Notes under the pieces: generated by a model
The model's input: only the letters and a program-made list of their open reading frames with translations
Told to the model about the DNA's origin: nothing
Database searches by the model: none
Position numbers and translations under genes: made by a program
Virus record (IMG/VR): IMGVR_UViG_3300025616_000026
Coordinates: 1-34,016 of that record
DNA: 34,016 bases
Direction: 5' to 3' (one strand)
Source of the DNA: a virus
In this document: positions 6,946-14,116 of the stretch, one piece after another
How the letters are laid out: the number at the start of each line of letters is the position of its first letter
How positions within the stretch are numbered: the first letter of the stretch is position 1

Positions 6946-9144
6946 TTACATTCCTTGCATTGGGGGTTGTGGTTGAGCTTGCTCCATAGGCTGTTGAACT
7001 GGCATAGGCTGTTGAGGAGGTTGCATTAATGGATTTTGACCTTGATCTATATCTTGTTGGGCTTGCATAGCGAAAGCATATTGTTCCTCATTTCTACGAT
7101 CCAACTCCGCTTTAATAGATGAAGTATCTAAATTGGCAATAAGCATTTTCACAATCGCATCAATTTCAGTCTTATTCTGACTTGTAATGGAGCGGGTGTT
7201 TTGGTCATTAACCTTAACTTCTGCCATTGTTTCTGTATTGTGCGCTCTAGCAGTCACATCCATCAATTTACGAGCTGTAGATGCTCTTTCTTTGGTTTCA
7301 GCAACAGTAGCGCCATACTGAATATCCATCTTAAGGGCAGAGTTTTCTTGTTGCATTTGCTGAATCATCTGTTTAGCTTGAGCCAACTGCATCTGCACTT
7401 GTGGAGGAATGTCAGATTTCTCATCAATTTGGGCTAATGGATTGGAAGCCGCCATTCGATCCGCAATAATATCCGCACCAGGGAAGTCCATATTACGGAA
7501 GATTAAATCACCAGCCGTCTGCATTAAAGTCGGATCAGCCGCTAATAATGTCATCATCGCCTCTACAGCTTCACCACGCTTAGTAGCAAAGCCTGGACCT
7601 GTATCCATCACCACATCATATCGACCTACAGATACATCATTAAGGATCTTTTCTACCCCATCTTCAGTAGTAACCCGTTGATTTAGGGTAATAATCTCAG
7701 GCTTTTCATCAGCGCCAATGATCCGCATTACTCGCTCTGTATCGTAAATCTTAGGGATCAAATCAAGAATAATGCGACCACATAGGGCAATAGAACGGGT
7801 TAAATTGTCATAATAGTGAAAGTTCACCATATCAACTTGTTGTTGCTGTCCAGCGATTGCTTTTCCTGACATATTACCTTGAGGCAACATACTAGGATCA
7901 TAGATACCAACGACAGTCATTAAGTCATTTGACATTCCTTGAGTGGCTGTAACAATGCCAGCAGGAGGAGGTTCAGGCTGTAAACGCTGTGGAGCAGGGG
8001 CTTCTCTACCCTCTGTATCAGTCTGTTTATAACGCAAAACAGGCATTGCTTTGATATTAGCTTGCGCCCACTCATTCTCATGTCCTTCATCTTGACCTTC
8101 AGCCATAACCCATTTAGCTTTAGGTGCTAATGCAACGGATTCTGTTAGCGCTGTAGTCCAATAGTTATACATCCGTTGTGGATCTTTAGCCATACGAACT
8201 AAGCCAAACTTCTTATGTTTGCCATCAATTACGGCTGTTTGACCATAAACAGGGATTACAGGGATATATTTACCAGCCCAATCCCTTTCCTCAAGGATTT
8301 CCATTGCTGTAAGTTTGCACCATTTAATCTGTTTTTTATAGGTATCACGCTTTTCAATGATCTCAATCCCTGCATCCTCTAAGACTTGAGCATCAGGCAA
8401 TTCTTCTTCATATACGCTAGTTCCATCAGATAAAAGGACTAATTTAGCAGGGGCTCTAACTGTATAAAAGTATTCAGCAATCCGAACATCCTCTTTAGTA
8501 ACCCATTCTGAGTCTGAATCACCAGTTCCACGACTTGTAAATCCTTGACCATCTTCCTTGTCAGGGTACATTGCTCTAAAAGTCTTTTTGCTTACAACAG
8601 TAGTGATGAGGCAACGCTCTGCATCTGAACCATCGGGAAGCTGTGAATTAGGGTCAAAATAGACTGTAAATGGATTATCAATCGGTCTAATGTAGATTTC
8701 TTGCTCAAACGAATCAGGAGAAATATAGTCTGTAGTCACTCTAAAGTAACCCCAACCCATCTTAACGGCATATTCTGAGGCTTGATCGTAGGCTACATCA
8801 GCAGAGGATTGATACTCAATATGACGGCAAACACCACTTAAAATGTCAGCTAACTTAGCATCAGCTTCATTATTCATACCTTGAACTTTAATTCTAGGTC
8901 TTTGTTGACGGATTTGATTACAAATTTGACGAACATAAGCATCTACCTTATTAATCGTCAAGCAAGGTCTAGATTCAAGCACTCGGCTATTTTGCACATC
9001 TACAGGCCATTGATCGCCAGCACAAAAGCGAACATCATCTAAAGCCTCAGCCCTATTATTGGAATCAACATCATTACAAAGATTTAAAAACTTCTTTGCA
9101 TCATTGATTCTAGTATCTTCGCTTGAATCTTGATAATCTGCCAT
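6946..9144 (-). CDS. Portal protein, P22 type
   Basis: The 732-aa protein compares with 725 aa for P22 portal. It has the N-terminal R-F-C-A-G-D-Q-W-P element with the following P-C-L-T-I-N-K-V-D-A-Y-V-R-Q-I, and the RPIDNPFTVYFDP segment characteristic of this family. The C-terminal third is a long Gln/Ala-rich coiled coil, like the P22 barrel, ending in a Pro/Gln-rich tail. Twelve copies form the DNA entry channel and bind terminase and gp4. I chose the ATG at 9144 (GGGA upstream); an in-frame ATG at 9159 overlaps the terminase end. Confidence 0.92.
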   Translation of the reverse strand: MADYQDSSEDTRINDAKKFLNLCNDVDSNNRAEALDDVRFCAGDQWPVDVQNSRVLESRPCLTINKVDAYVRQICNQIRQQRPRIKVQGMNNEADAKLADILSGVCRHIEYQSSADVAYDQASEYAVKMGWGYFRVTTDYISPDSFEQEIYIRPIDNPFTVYFDPNSQLPDGSDAERCLITTVVSKKTFRAMYPDKEDGQGFTSRGTGDSDSEWVTKEDVRIAEYFYTVRAPAKLVLLSDGTSVYEEELPDAQVLEDAGIEIIEKRDTYKKQIKWCKLTAMEILEERDWAGKYIPVIPVYGQTAVIDGKHKKFGLVRMAKDPQRMYNYWTTALTESVALAPKAKWVMAEGQDEGHENEWAQANIKAMPVLRYKQTDTEGREAPAPQRLQPEPPPAGIVTATQGMSNDLMTVVGIYDPSMLPQGNMSGKAIAGQQQQVDMVNFHYYDNLTRSIALCGRIILDLIPKIYDTERVMRIIGADEKPEIITLNQRVTTEDGVEKILNDVSVGRYDVVMDTGPGFATKRGEAVEAMMTLLAADPTLMQTAGDLIFRNMDFPGADIIADRMAASNPLAQIDEKSDIPPQVQMQLAQAKQMIQQMQQENSALKMDIQYGATVAETKERASTARKLMDVTARAHNTETMAEVKVNDQNTRSITSQNKTEIDAIVKMLIANLDTSSIKAELDRRNEEQYAFAMQAQQDIDQGQNPLMQPPQQPMPVQQPMEQAQPQPPMQGM

Positions 9145-9146
9145 AT

Positions 9147-10433
9147 CTATCCCATCCAACTGCCACCCAAGGCATAATTTTGTTTAACTGGTTGCCTTTT
9201 CTTAGGCTCATTTACCATTAATCCGATGTATCGCCAAGCATCTGCACCATGACTGTAAATATCATGGAGTGGTTTTTGACTAAAAGTTCCATTTATATCT
9301 ACATCATAGCGATAATGTCTCAGGCAGTTTAAACCTTCTTCTGTATTTTTTCTATCAAAATAACAGCGATTGAATATAGTCCTAGCAGCATTAATTGAAT
9401 CAACGACAGGAACTCTACCAAGCATTTGTACCTTCATGCCTGTTCCCCTGACTATTTCCTCGATGGATTTCCCTGTTCCTAGCGATTTAGCGGCGGCATC
9501 ATGGGGAAGCCAAATGGTGTCATACATATAACCAAAGTTTTGCATTAAAGCTAAATAATGCTGGATGGTCTTTTGACTATCCTCAAAATAACGCAATACT
9601 CTGATCTCAAACCCTACAAATTGAATGATCCAACAAGCTGTGTTATCAGCCCAACCTAAATCAAATATGGCATGAACAGGCTTTGTAGAGTCATAAGGAA
9701 CAGTTGTAATACGACCATCAAGCTCTGCCATTTCCATTTCTTTAGAGAAGATAGCGCCATCAATAGTATTTCTTGTTCCACCTTCCCATACATTGTTATA
9801 AGCACTCATATCCCTAGATTTAAGGGATAAACGCTCCATGTTCAATGTTTCAGGAAACCAAGGATTGTCTGACCAGTTTACTTTTACAACTACTGAACTG
9901 GTTGGAGGATTCTCTACAAAGCGCTTCCAAGTGTCATCAGTAGGTAATTCAGGGTTAAAACTAACCCAAATCTCTGAGTTTTCTTTACGAATGGTAGGAA
10001 TTAGCACATTCCAGCTATTAGCCGATACGCTTTGGGCTTCTTCTACCCAACATACATCAATGCCTTCAATAGACTTAATGTTGTTGGTATTGTTCTTGAT
10101 TCCAGCAAAGATAAACTCCGTTCCATTGACCCCTCTAATAGTGCTTTGAGTGATCTCATAGAAGGTTTCCATACCTAATTCATAGATTTGATCTGTTAAT
10201 AGCTTATGAACAGAATCTTTCATAGAGGTCATAAACTCCCTAGCGCAGAGAATACGCATAGGTTCTTTTGTGCCTTTAGCTAGTAATGCTCTAGCAAAGC
10301 ACCAAGACTTAGCTCCTCCTCGCCCACCATAGAATATTCTATATCGGGTGTTTTCAGGCTTAAAAAGTGCCTCAAATTTCTTAGGAAACTTAATCCTAGA
10401 AATGGCATCCTTAATCTTTTGACTTGTTTCCAT
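9147..10433 (-). CDS. terL: Terminase large subunit
   Basis: The 428-aa packaging motor has an ATPase domain with a Walker A variant GGRGGAKS (about 36-43), Walker B IDVCWVEEA (about 125-133) and the SFNPE coupling motif (about 158-162). The RNase H-like nuclease carries acidic residues in FDLGW (about 258), PHD (about 312) and DIYSHGADAWR (about 391-399). It overlaps the small subunit gene by 23 bp. P22-like headful packaging would explain a circularly permuted map, but the packaging mode cannot be read from this gene alone. Confidence 0.95.
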   Translation of the reverse strand: METSQKIKDAISRIKFPKKFEALFKPENTRYRIFYGGRGGAKSWCFARALLAKGTKEPMRILCAREFMTSMKDSVHKLLTDQIYELGMETFYEITQSTIRGVNGTEFIFAGIKNNTNNIKSIEGIDVCWVEEAQSVSANSWNVLIPTIRKENSEIWVSFNPELPTDDTWKRFVENPPTSSVVVKVNWSDNPWFPETLNMERLSLKSRDMSAYNNVWEGGTRNTIDGAIFSKEMEMAELDGRITTVPYDSTKPVHAIFDLGWADNTACWIIQFVGFEIRVLRYFEDSQKTIQHYLALMQNFGYMYDTIWLPHDAAAKSLGTGKSIEEIVRGTGMKVQMLGRVPVVDSINAARTIFNRCYFDRKNTEEGLNCLRHYRYDVDINGTFSQKPLHDIYSHGADAWRYIGLMVNEPKKRQPVKQNYALGGSWMG

Positions 10434-10896
10434 CAAACTCTAAGGCATTTGTTGGTTCTGCATCAATAAACATGATTTCCACGCTCTTGAGCAATGGAGC
10501 GCCTTCTGCTCCAGTTATCTCTTGTCTAATGCGCTCTGAATACTTTTTAGGGAATCGAGCCGCCATTGATCTAGACCACAAACCAACATTTAACTTTTCC
10601 CCATCCTTATGTTCTACAAGGTAACTTTGAGCATGATCCTCCCACCAAATCATCTCTCTTACCTTCGCTTCTTCCAAGGCATGACAAAAATCTTCATATT
10701 CGTCTTTCCATCGGCATAAGGTTCTGTAAGTAATTCCCAATGCGCCTGAAATCTGTTCTAAGGATTTACCCTTAGTTCCCAGTTCAATCGCTCTCTGACA
10801 ATAAGAAGGATCATAGGAGGAAGGTCTACCTACAGGATTAGTTCCTTGACTTGTCAAAGGTTGTTCAGTAACAGAAGTTTGCATTATCTGAGGCAT
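10411..10896 (-). CDS. terS: Terminase small subunit
   Basis: The 161-aa protein has a helix-turn-helix around residues 40-65 (SLEQISGALGITYRTLCRWK), following a GRPSSYDPSYC lead-in common in small terminases. The rest is helical with a charged C-terminus. It would bind the pac or cos site and regulate TerL, which overlaps its 3' end. The SD is weak, suggesting coupling or moderate expression. Confidence 0.85.
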   Translation of the reverse strand: MPQIMQTSVTEQPLTSQGTNPVGRPSSYDPSYCQRAIELGTKGKSLEQISGALGITYRTLCRWKDEYEDFCHALEEAKVREMIWWEDHAQSYLVEHKDGEKLNVGLWSRSMAARFPKKYSERIRQEITGAEGAPLLKSVEIMFIDAEPTNALEFDGNKSKD

Positions 10897-10901
10897 TTTT
10901 A

Positions 10902-11102
10902 TTATTCAGAGATCTTTTCTGTATTCTCTACCAATTCTTGAGCTTTTGCATCAGCTTGTTCTTGCATGATGGCATGAGCTTGTGGAATAGCTTGAACTTT
11001 AATCTTATCTATTAATGGGGCTACTAGACTGTATTCACCCTTAGATAGAGCGCCAATCATAAATTCTACTTCTTGGATAGATAGTTCTTTAAGGGTAATC
11101 AC
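10902..11102 (-). CDS. Hypothetical helical protein before terS
   Basis: The 66-aa protein starts with GTG; the start overlaps the previous gene's stop (GTGA) and has AAGGA nine bases upstream. The sequence is predicted helical and amphipathic, rich in Ala, Gln and Glu, with EVEFMIGALSKGEY near the start. No family is recognised. Confidence 0.7.
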   Translation of the reverse strand: MITLKELSIQEVEFMIGALSKGEYSLVAPLIDKIKVQAIPQAHAIMQEQADAKAQELVENTEKISE

Positions 11103-11302
11103 TTAGCTTTTCCTTTTATAGATGGTTTTTTAATTGATTTTGGCAGCTCGCCTTTAGTTACGACTACTGCTTGTTTATACAGTCTTGGTCTTTTCTTGGG
11201 TTTTTGCGCTTCTAGTCTTAATCTAACCTCTGCTTCATCTAGTTTTTTACTAATTTCAGCTAATGTAGCCCAATCCCATAATTTTTTAAGCCAATTAAAC
11301 AT
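11099..11302 (-). CDS. Hypothetical basic protein
   Basis: The 67-aa form starts at MFNWLKKLWDW, with GGAGG six bases upstream inside the final codons of the GroES-like gene. A longer in-frame version to 11365 lacks a good SD. The N-terminus is an amphipathic Trp-rich helix, the middle a charged helix and the C-terminus strongly basic (KSIKKPSIKGKAK). It may bind membrane or nucleic acid; function unknown. Confidence 0.65.
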   Translation of the reverse strand: MFNWLKKLWDWATLAEISKKLDEAEVRLRLEAQKPKKRPRLYKQAVVVTKGELPKSIKKPSIKGKAK

Positions 11303-11603
11303 TTGCATCCTCCATAAAGCAAATATCTTGCCAAGAAAGAATAAGGTATCGATGACCATTTTCAAAGTATTCAGGGAATTTGAGGTATTCCTCCCCTTTA
11401 TCGTTGTTCATAGTGCCAAATCTAACCCTAGCACCTACTTCAACAGGCATTTCTTCCCTACGACCATTTTTAACCTTGCCTGGCCCTACCGCAATGACAG
11501 TTCCCATATTATCGACTTCTTTGTTATCAATAAAGATAATGGAACTAAGCTCTCTAGTATCAGGTTTGATTACGATTCGGTCTTGTAATGGTTTAAGGTT
11601 CAT
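11295..11603 (-). CDS. groES: GroES-like co-chaperonin (Cpn10 family)
   Basis: The 102-aa protein has the Cpn10 layout: LKPLQDRIVIKP start, a mobile-loop region around residues 17-30, MGTVIAVGPG, then VGARVRFG and a C-terminal LILSWQDICFME matching the 'sesDIlai' end of GroES. The mobile loop is shorter than in E. coli GroES but keeps a hydrophobic IIFI patch, the part that binds GroEL. No GroEL gene is present, so it would work with the host chaperonin, as T4 gp31 does in coat folding. Its place just before terminase and coat genes fits that role (inference). Confidence 0.85.
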   Translation of the reverse strand: MNLKPLQDRIVIKPDTRELSSIIFIDNKEVDNMGTVIAVGPGKVKNGRREEMPVEVGARVRFGTMNNDKGEEYLKFPEYFENGHRYLILSWQDICFMEDANV

Positions 11604-11887
11604 GCCACCACCTTTTTAGGTCTGCCTTTAGGTTTAGGTTCTACCTTTCCAGCTTCTTGAATCACTTTTTTACGCTTTTCTTTGGCAAATTCAGCAGTAA
11701 TTTCAATATCTTGCACTAATGCTTCAAATACTGGATTTGGAGGAACAATAGCAAATTCCCCACACCATTCCGAACTATGTCGGTTTTGGTAGAGGGGAAA
11801 TCTTCTACAAGATCCAATAAAATCATTATCTGTATTCAAGAAATATATACAAACAATGCAAGCATCTTTAGAATTTACAACAGCCAT
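11600..11887 (-). CDS. Cys-containing protein with basic GRPKK tail
   Basis: The 95-aa protein has four cysteines arranged C-x2-C (10,13), C (27) and C (42) in the pattern CRRFP...WCGEF. This resembles small bacterial and phage proteins thought to bind a metal or Fe-S cluster. The C-terminus KPKGRPKKVV resembles an AT-hook, which may help DNA binding. It overlaps the GroES-like gene by ATGA and has GGAG upstream. Biochemical role unknown. Confidence 0.7.
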   Translation of the reverse strand: MAVVNSKDACIVCIYFLNTDNDFIGSCRRFPLYQNRHSSEWCGEFAIVPPNPVFEALVQDIEITAEFAKEKRKKVIQEAGKVEPKPKGRPKKVVA

Positions 11888-11916
11888 TTAGTTCTCCGAT
11901 TACTATTTGGTTAGAG

Positions 11917-11943
11917 ATGCCCTAGACCTTCACGCTAGGGCAT
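11917..11943 (-). other. Perfect hairpin in a short intergenic gap
   Basis: ATGCCCTAG and CTAGGGCAT form a perfect 9-bp stem with a 9-base loop, the only notable structure in the 65-bp gap between 11953 and 11887. No T-run follows on either strand, so it is not a typical intrinsic terminator. It may protect or process mRNA, or bind a protein. Confidence 0.6.
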
Positions 11944-11952
11944 TTCGCTTAT

Positions 11953-12162
11953 TTAACAGCCACGCTTATGAGTATAGCAAGTGCCTGATGTTTTACCTGT
12001 ATTGAACAGTTTGTCTTTACCAGTAGAATCAGCCATTCCCATAGCTACACCGCCATCTTTGCGCTCCATGCGTTCACCAGTTTTATCTGAAGAAGTTGCA
12101 CCAGCAGGGAGTTTAGCACCAGTAACTGAAGGAATACCCTTCATAGAATCCATTATTCCCAT
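11953..12162 (-). CDS. Hypothetical small Gly/Lys-rich protein
   Basis: The 69-aa protein is low in hydrophobic residues, rich in Gly, Lys, Thr and Met, and probably unstructured. It has two Cys near the C-terminus (GTCYTHKRGC). AGGAG precedes the ATG by seven bases. It is the first gene after a leftward promoter candidate with a consensus -35. Function unknown. Confidence 0.65.
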   Translation of the reverse strand: MGIMDSMKGIPSVTGAKLPAGATSSDKTGERMERKDGGVAMGMADSTGKDKLFNTGKTSGTCYTHKRGC

Positions 12163-12196
12163 GTTTATTCTCCTAAGAAATGGGGTTTGAGCCTAT

Positions 12197-12224
12197 ATTT
12201 TGCCTCATTGATTAGCATTGTCAA
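12197..12224 (-). promoter_or_regulatory. Candidate leftward promoter before the late genes
   Basis: On the minus strand a consensus -35 TTGACA (12219-12224), inside the end of the VRR-NUC gene, is followed after 16 bp by CAAAAT (12197-12202). It sits where early/replication genes give way to packaging and head genes, so it could mark a late unit. The -10 is only a fair match. Confidence 0.4.
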
Positions 12225-12498
12225 GAAGTTTCACTAAACGAATTGCACCATCAATATCATTAATTCTAACAACAGTTGAGCCTCTCCAGTTAAGCATAAA
12301 TAATTCTTGAGCTGGAGTGTATGAAGCCTTTTCTGATGATTTAATTTCCACTAATACAGTTTTGTGATTTTTTCCTAACATCAGATCAGGAAACCCACCA
12401 GCAACCCTACTACAGTCAAATACTGAGCAACCTAACTGTTTAAATACTTTAATAATCTCAGATTGATTTACATCAACCTTTTTTGCATACTTACTCAT
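12205..12498 (-). CDS. VRR-NUC domain nuclease
   Basis: The 97-aa protein is almost entirely a VRR-NUC domain of the PD-(D/E)xK superfamily. GGFPDLM gives D38, VEIK gives E51 and K53, and the following S-Y-T-P-A-Q-E-L supplies the downstream helix with Q64. Phage members of this size are thought to cut branched DNA such as Holliday junctions. It overlaps the HNH nuclease gene by 8 bp, suggesting a joint role in resolving recombination intermediates before packaging. Confidence 0.88.
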   Translation of the reverse strand: MSKYAKKVDVNQSEIIKVFKQLGCSVFDCSRVAGGFPDLMLGKNHKTVLVEIKSSEKASYTPAQELFMLNWRGSTVVRINDIDGAIRLVKLLDNANQ

Positions 12499-12778
12499 CT
12501 AATAATTCTCTAACTTTATCAATGAGATCCTCTTGTGAATACCCCCAATAAGAAGTGAACTTTTTAGCCCCAGCGAGGTGAATACTGGTATCTCCAAGTC
12601 GGTGATGCTCTGCGCACAAAGGGATAACGGGACTGAGGTGTCTTGGCATGCCAAATCGCCTGCAATGGTGCATTTCAACGGGTGAATCATCTAAATTCCT
12701 AATATCTATCTGTCTGCATAAAATACACCCAATACGGGAAAGTTTAAGATAAACATTCTTTTCTTCTTTAGTTGCCAT
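12491..12778 (-). CDS. Ref-like HNH nuclease
   Basis: The 95-aa protein has C18-x2-C21, a VEMHHC motif (34-39), and IPLCAEHHRLGDTSIH (52-67), the Cys/His pattern of the RecA-dependent nuclease Ref of phage P1 and its short phage relatives. P1 Ref cuts DNA at RecA-made D-loops; this protein is shorter than P1 Ref and covers mainly the nuclease domain. Whether it needs host RecA is inferred from the family. Confidence 0.82.
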   Translation of the reverse strand: MATKEEKNVYLKLSRIGCILCRQIDIRNLDDSPVEMHHCRRFGMPRHLSPVIPLCAEHHRLGDTSIHLAGAKKFTSYWGYSQEDLIDKVRELLDE

Positions 12779-12923
12779 TAGCTATATCTTCTAGCTTTAA
12801 AGAGGCTTCTACAAGCTCATTGGCAATTTGACTAGCAAGGGATTTATCCTTTAAAGTCATGGCTTTATAGTAATCCTCTATAAGCCTTTTGGCTATCAAG
12901 AACTGCGAGCTGAAGTCTGTCAT
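12768..12923 (-). CDS. Small helical protein, 51 aa
   Basis: Reading from the ATG at 12923 gives 51 aa ending at TAA 12768. AAGGA lies just upstream (TAAGGAAAAAAG before ATG). The sequence is mostly helical, with IEDYYKAMTLKDKSLASQIA near the middle. It overlaps the end of the 169-aa gene by 59 bp and the start of the Ref-like gene by 11 bp. Similar short helical proteins are common in phage nuclease clusters, but I cannot give it a function. Confidence 0.6.
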   Translation of the reverse strand: MTDFSSQFLIAKRLIEDYYKAMTLKDKSLASQIANELVEASLKLEDIANGN

Positions 12924-13374
12924 CTTTTTTCCTTATATTTAAGTTTCTATATACAACTCCATCATGCCATTGCTGATCTTCTGATTCTTTGTAAAGATCC
13001 ACTAACTTATTAGGCTTAACCCATATAGGAAAGCTGTTTTCCTTAAAGCAAAAAGCATAAATCAAAGGCGCTTCCTCAGAGCCGTAAGTTTCTACCATGC
13101 TAGGAAGCAAATCAAACTCTTTTTTCTTAAAGTTATCCGTACCTTTGACCGCCACTACAAAAGTCTTTCCTTTAGCATTAAGGACATAATCAGGCAAATT
13201 TCTAAGTAAATTGCTTAATCTCCAGTAATTAGGGACATTATTCTCATGCTCATCAAAACCAATCCTTTGAAATTCACAATGATTTAAATTGCAAAACTGT
13301 TCAAAAAGATACTCGCCATCATTTTTAATGGTTTTTACCCTTTCAGAATAGGATTGACCGCTATTACCGATCAT
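12865..13374 (-). CDS. Possible PD-(D/E)xK-fold protein lacking a key acid
   Basis: The 169-aa protein carries LPDYVLNAKGKTFVVAVKGT at about residues 59-78. This looks like the PD...(D/E)xK core of restriction-type nucleases, but the acid before x-K is Ala (A-V-K, codon GCG). It therefore could be an inactive, DNA-binding member, or a chance resemblance. A Trp-rich C-terminal half follows. It overlaps the coiled-coil gene upstream by 11 bp and lies next to two real nuclease genes. Confidence 0.65.
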   Translation of the reverse strand: MIGNSGQSYSERVKTIKNDGEYLFEQFCNLNHCEFQRIGFDEHENNVPNYWRLSNLLRNLPDYVLNAKGKTFVVAVKGTDNFKKKEFDLLPSMVETYGSEEAPLIYAFCFKENSFPIWVKPNKLVDLYKESEDQQWHDGVVYRNLNIRKKDDRLQLAVLDSQKAYRGLL

Positions 13375-13600
13375 TTACCCATCCCTGTACCATTTCAAGG
13401 ACTTTAGTTTTAAGCATTAATTTATCTTTTAAAGACTCAACTTCATTTAAAGCATTTTCAACAACAATATGCTCATGCTTATTGATACGCTTCAAGTTTT
13501 CTATTTCTTCTTGTTGTTGTCGTAACATGATAGCGGCATCTTTTCTGAATATATCAGCATAATCATTATCTAAAGCATCAGCCAGTTCAGTAGCGTTCAT
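13364..13600 (-). CDS. Hypothetical coiled-coil protein
   Basis: The 78-aa protein is predicted to be largely coiled coil (residues about 26-68), with MLRQQQEEIENLKRIN typical of heptads. AAGGAG lies eight bases before the ATG, and the start overlaps the 42-aa membrane protein gene by ATGA. Similar N-termini (MNATELADAL) occur in small phage proteins. No function known. Confidence 0.75.
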   Translation of the reverse strand: MNATELADALDNDYADIFRKDAAIMLRQQQEEIENLKRINKHEHIVVENALNEVESLKDKLMLKTKVLEMVQGWVNDR

Positions 13601-13725
13601 TTCTCTTGCTCCTTTCTTTTGGCTTCACTAACATTCGTTGAAAAGCCAATTAAACCCATAACAAGAGTAATAATTATTGCCAAAATAGAAAACCAACCAG
13701 TATTGTTTTGTATAAATTCAATCAT
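13597..13725 (-). CDS. Single-pass membrane protein, 42 aa
   Basis: The ATG at 13725 gives 42 aa: a short polar start, one hydrophobic helix at about residues 11-29, and a charged tail ending KRKEQEK. It overlaps the next gene by ATGA and the 34-aa gene before it by 8 bp. AAGG from a repeated TACTAAGAAAGG box lies nine bases upstream. The tight coupling supports a real gene. Role unknown; it could be an accessory membrane protein. Confidence 0.6.
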   Translation of the reverse strand: MIEFIQNNTGWFSILAIIITLVMGLIGFSTNVSEAKRKEQEK

Positions 13726-13822
13726 TTTTCTGTGCCTTTCTTAGTACATAACTTACAAACACATGACAAAAATAACCCAATGCAAAAGCAATGTCGTAGC
13801 TAATCATGTCTATTCCACTCAT
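13718..13822 (-). CDS. Very small membrane-like protein, 34 aa
   Basis: The ATG at 13822 overlaps the stop of the 91-aa gene (ATGA), and the ORF runs to TGA at 13718. It is hydrophobic and aromatic (about 10-28) and ends VLRKAQKND. That tail echoes the ILRKANEK and ILRKVQEG ends of the two genes before it because all three are encoded over the same repeated box. Its coding status rests on position and SD. Confidence 0.5.
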   Translation of the reverse strand: MSGIDMISYDIAFALGYFCHVFVSYVLRKAQKND

Positions 13823-14116
13823 TTCTCATTAGCCTTTCTTAGTATTGCTTTAATAAATGCAATTTCATGCAAATATCCGTCAGGATCAACAATATGCACA
13901 TCGCCCCAATATTCTTGAATAAGGTCTTTCATTTCCTCATCTGTTAGTTCACGCATTTGAGCATAGCCTTCTACCATCTGTTGCACTCTTGAATCCCTTT
14001 GCTTTGCCATGCCGTCAATAAAACCCTTTTCGTATGGGTCTGTTGGTTCAAGACCGCCCCAGTAAGTCATTGGTCTACCTTTTTCGTCTTTCATCCCTCT
14101 TGTACCTTTCTTAGTA
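13735..14116 (-). repeat. Three copies of TACTAAGAAAGG ending consecutive genes
   Basis: On the minus strand the 12-mer occurs at 13735-13746, 13833-13844 and 14105-14116, each at the 3' end of one small gene and just before the start of the next. It encodes the common L-R-K tail and supplies AAGG as SD for the following start. An 11-base version is at 4421-4431 before the 77-aa gene. Confidence 0.8.
13819..14094 (-). CDS. Hypothetical protein, paralogue of its neighbour
   Basis: The 91-aa protein starts GRPMTYWGGLEPTDPYEKGF, then has ELTDEEMKDLIQEYWG and ends IAFIKAILRKANEK. The LTDEE...AILRK end is shared with the 112-aa protein at 14091-14429, so the two are probably tandem relatives. They overlap by ATGA. 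No catalytic motif is seen. Confidence 0.72.
   Translation of the reverse strand: MKDEKGRPMTYWGGLEPTDPYEKGFIDGMAKQRDSRVQQMVEGYAQMRELTDEEMKDLIQEYWGDVHIVDPDGYLHEIAFIKAILRKANEK

Noticed and set aside
11196-11619. Rightward ORFs across the GroES-like gene
   Set aside because: Antisense to a clear Cpn10 gene, no SD, no recognisable pattern.
13735-14116. Possible CRISPR-like spaced repeats
   Set aside because: Only three 12-base copies with uneven spacing, each at a gene junction. They are better explained as shared gene ends with an SD.
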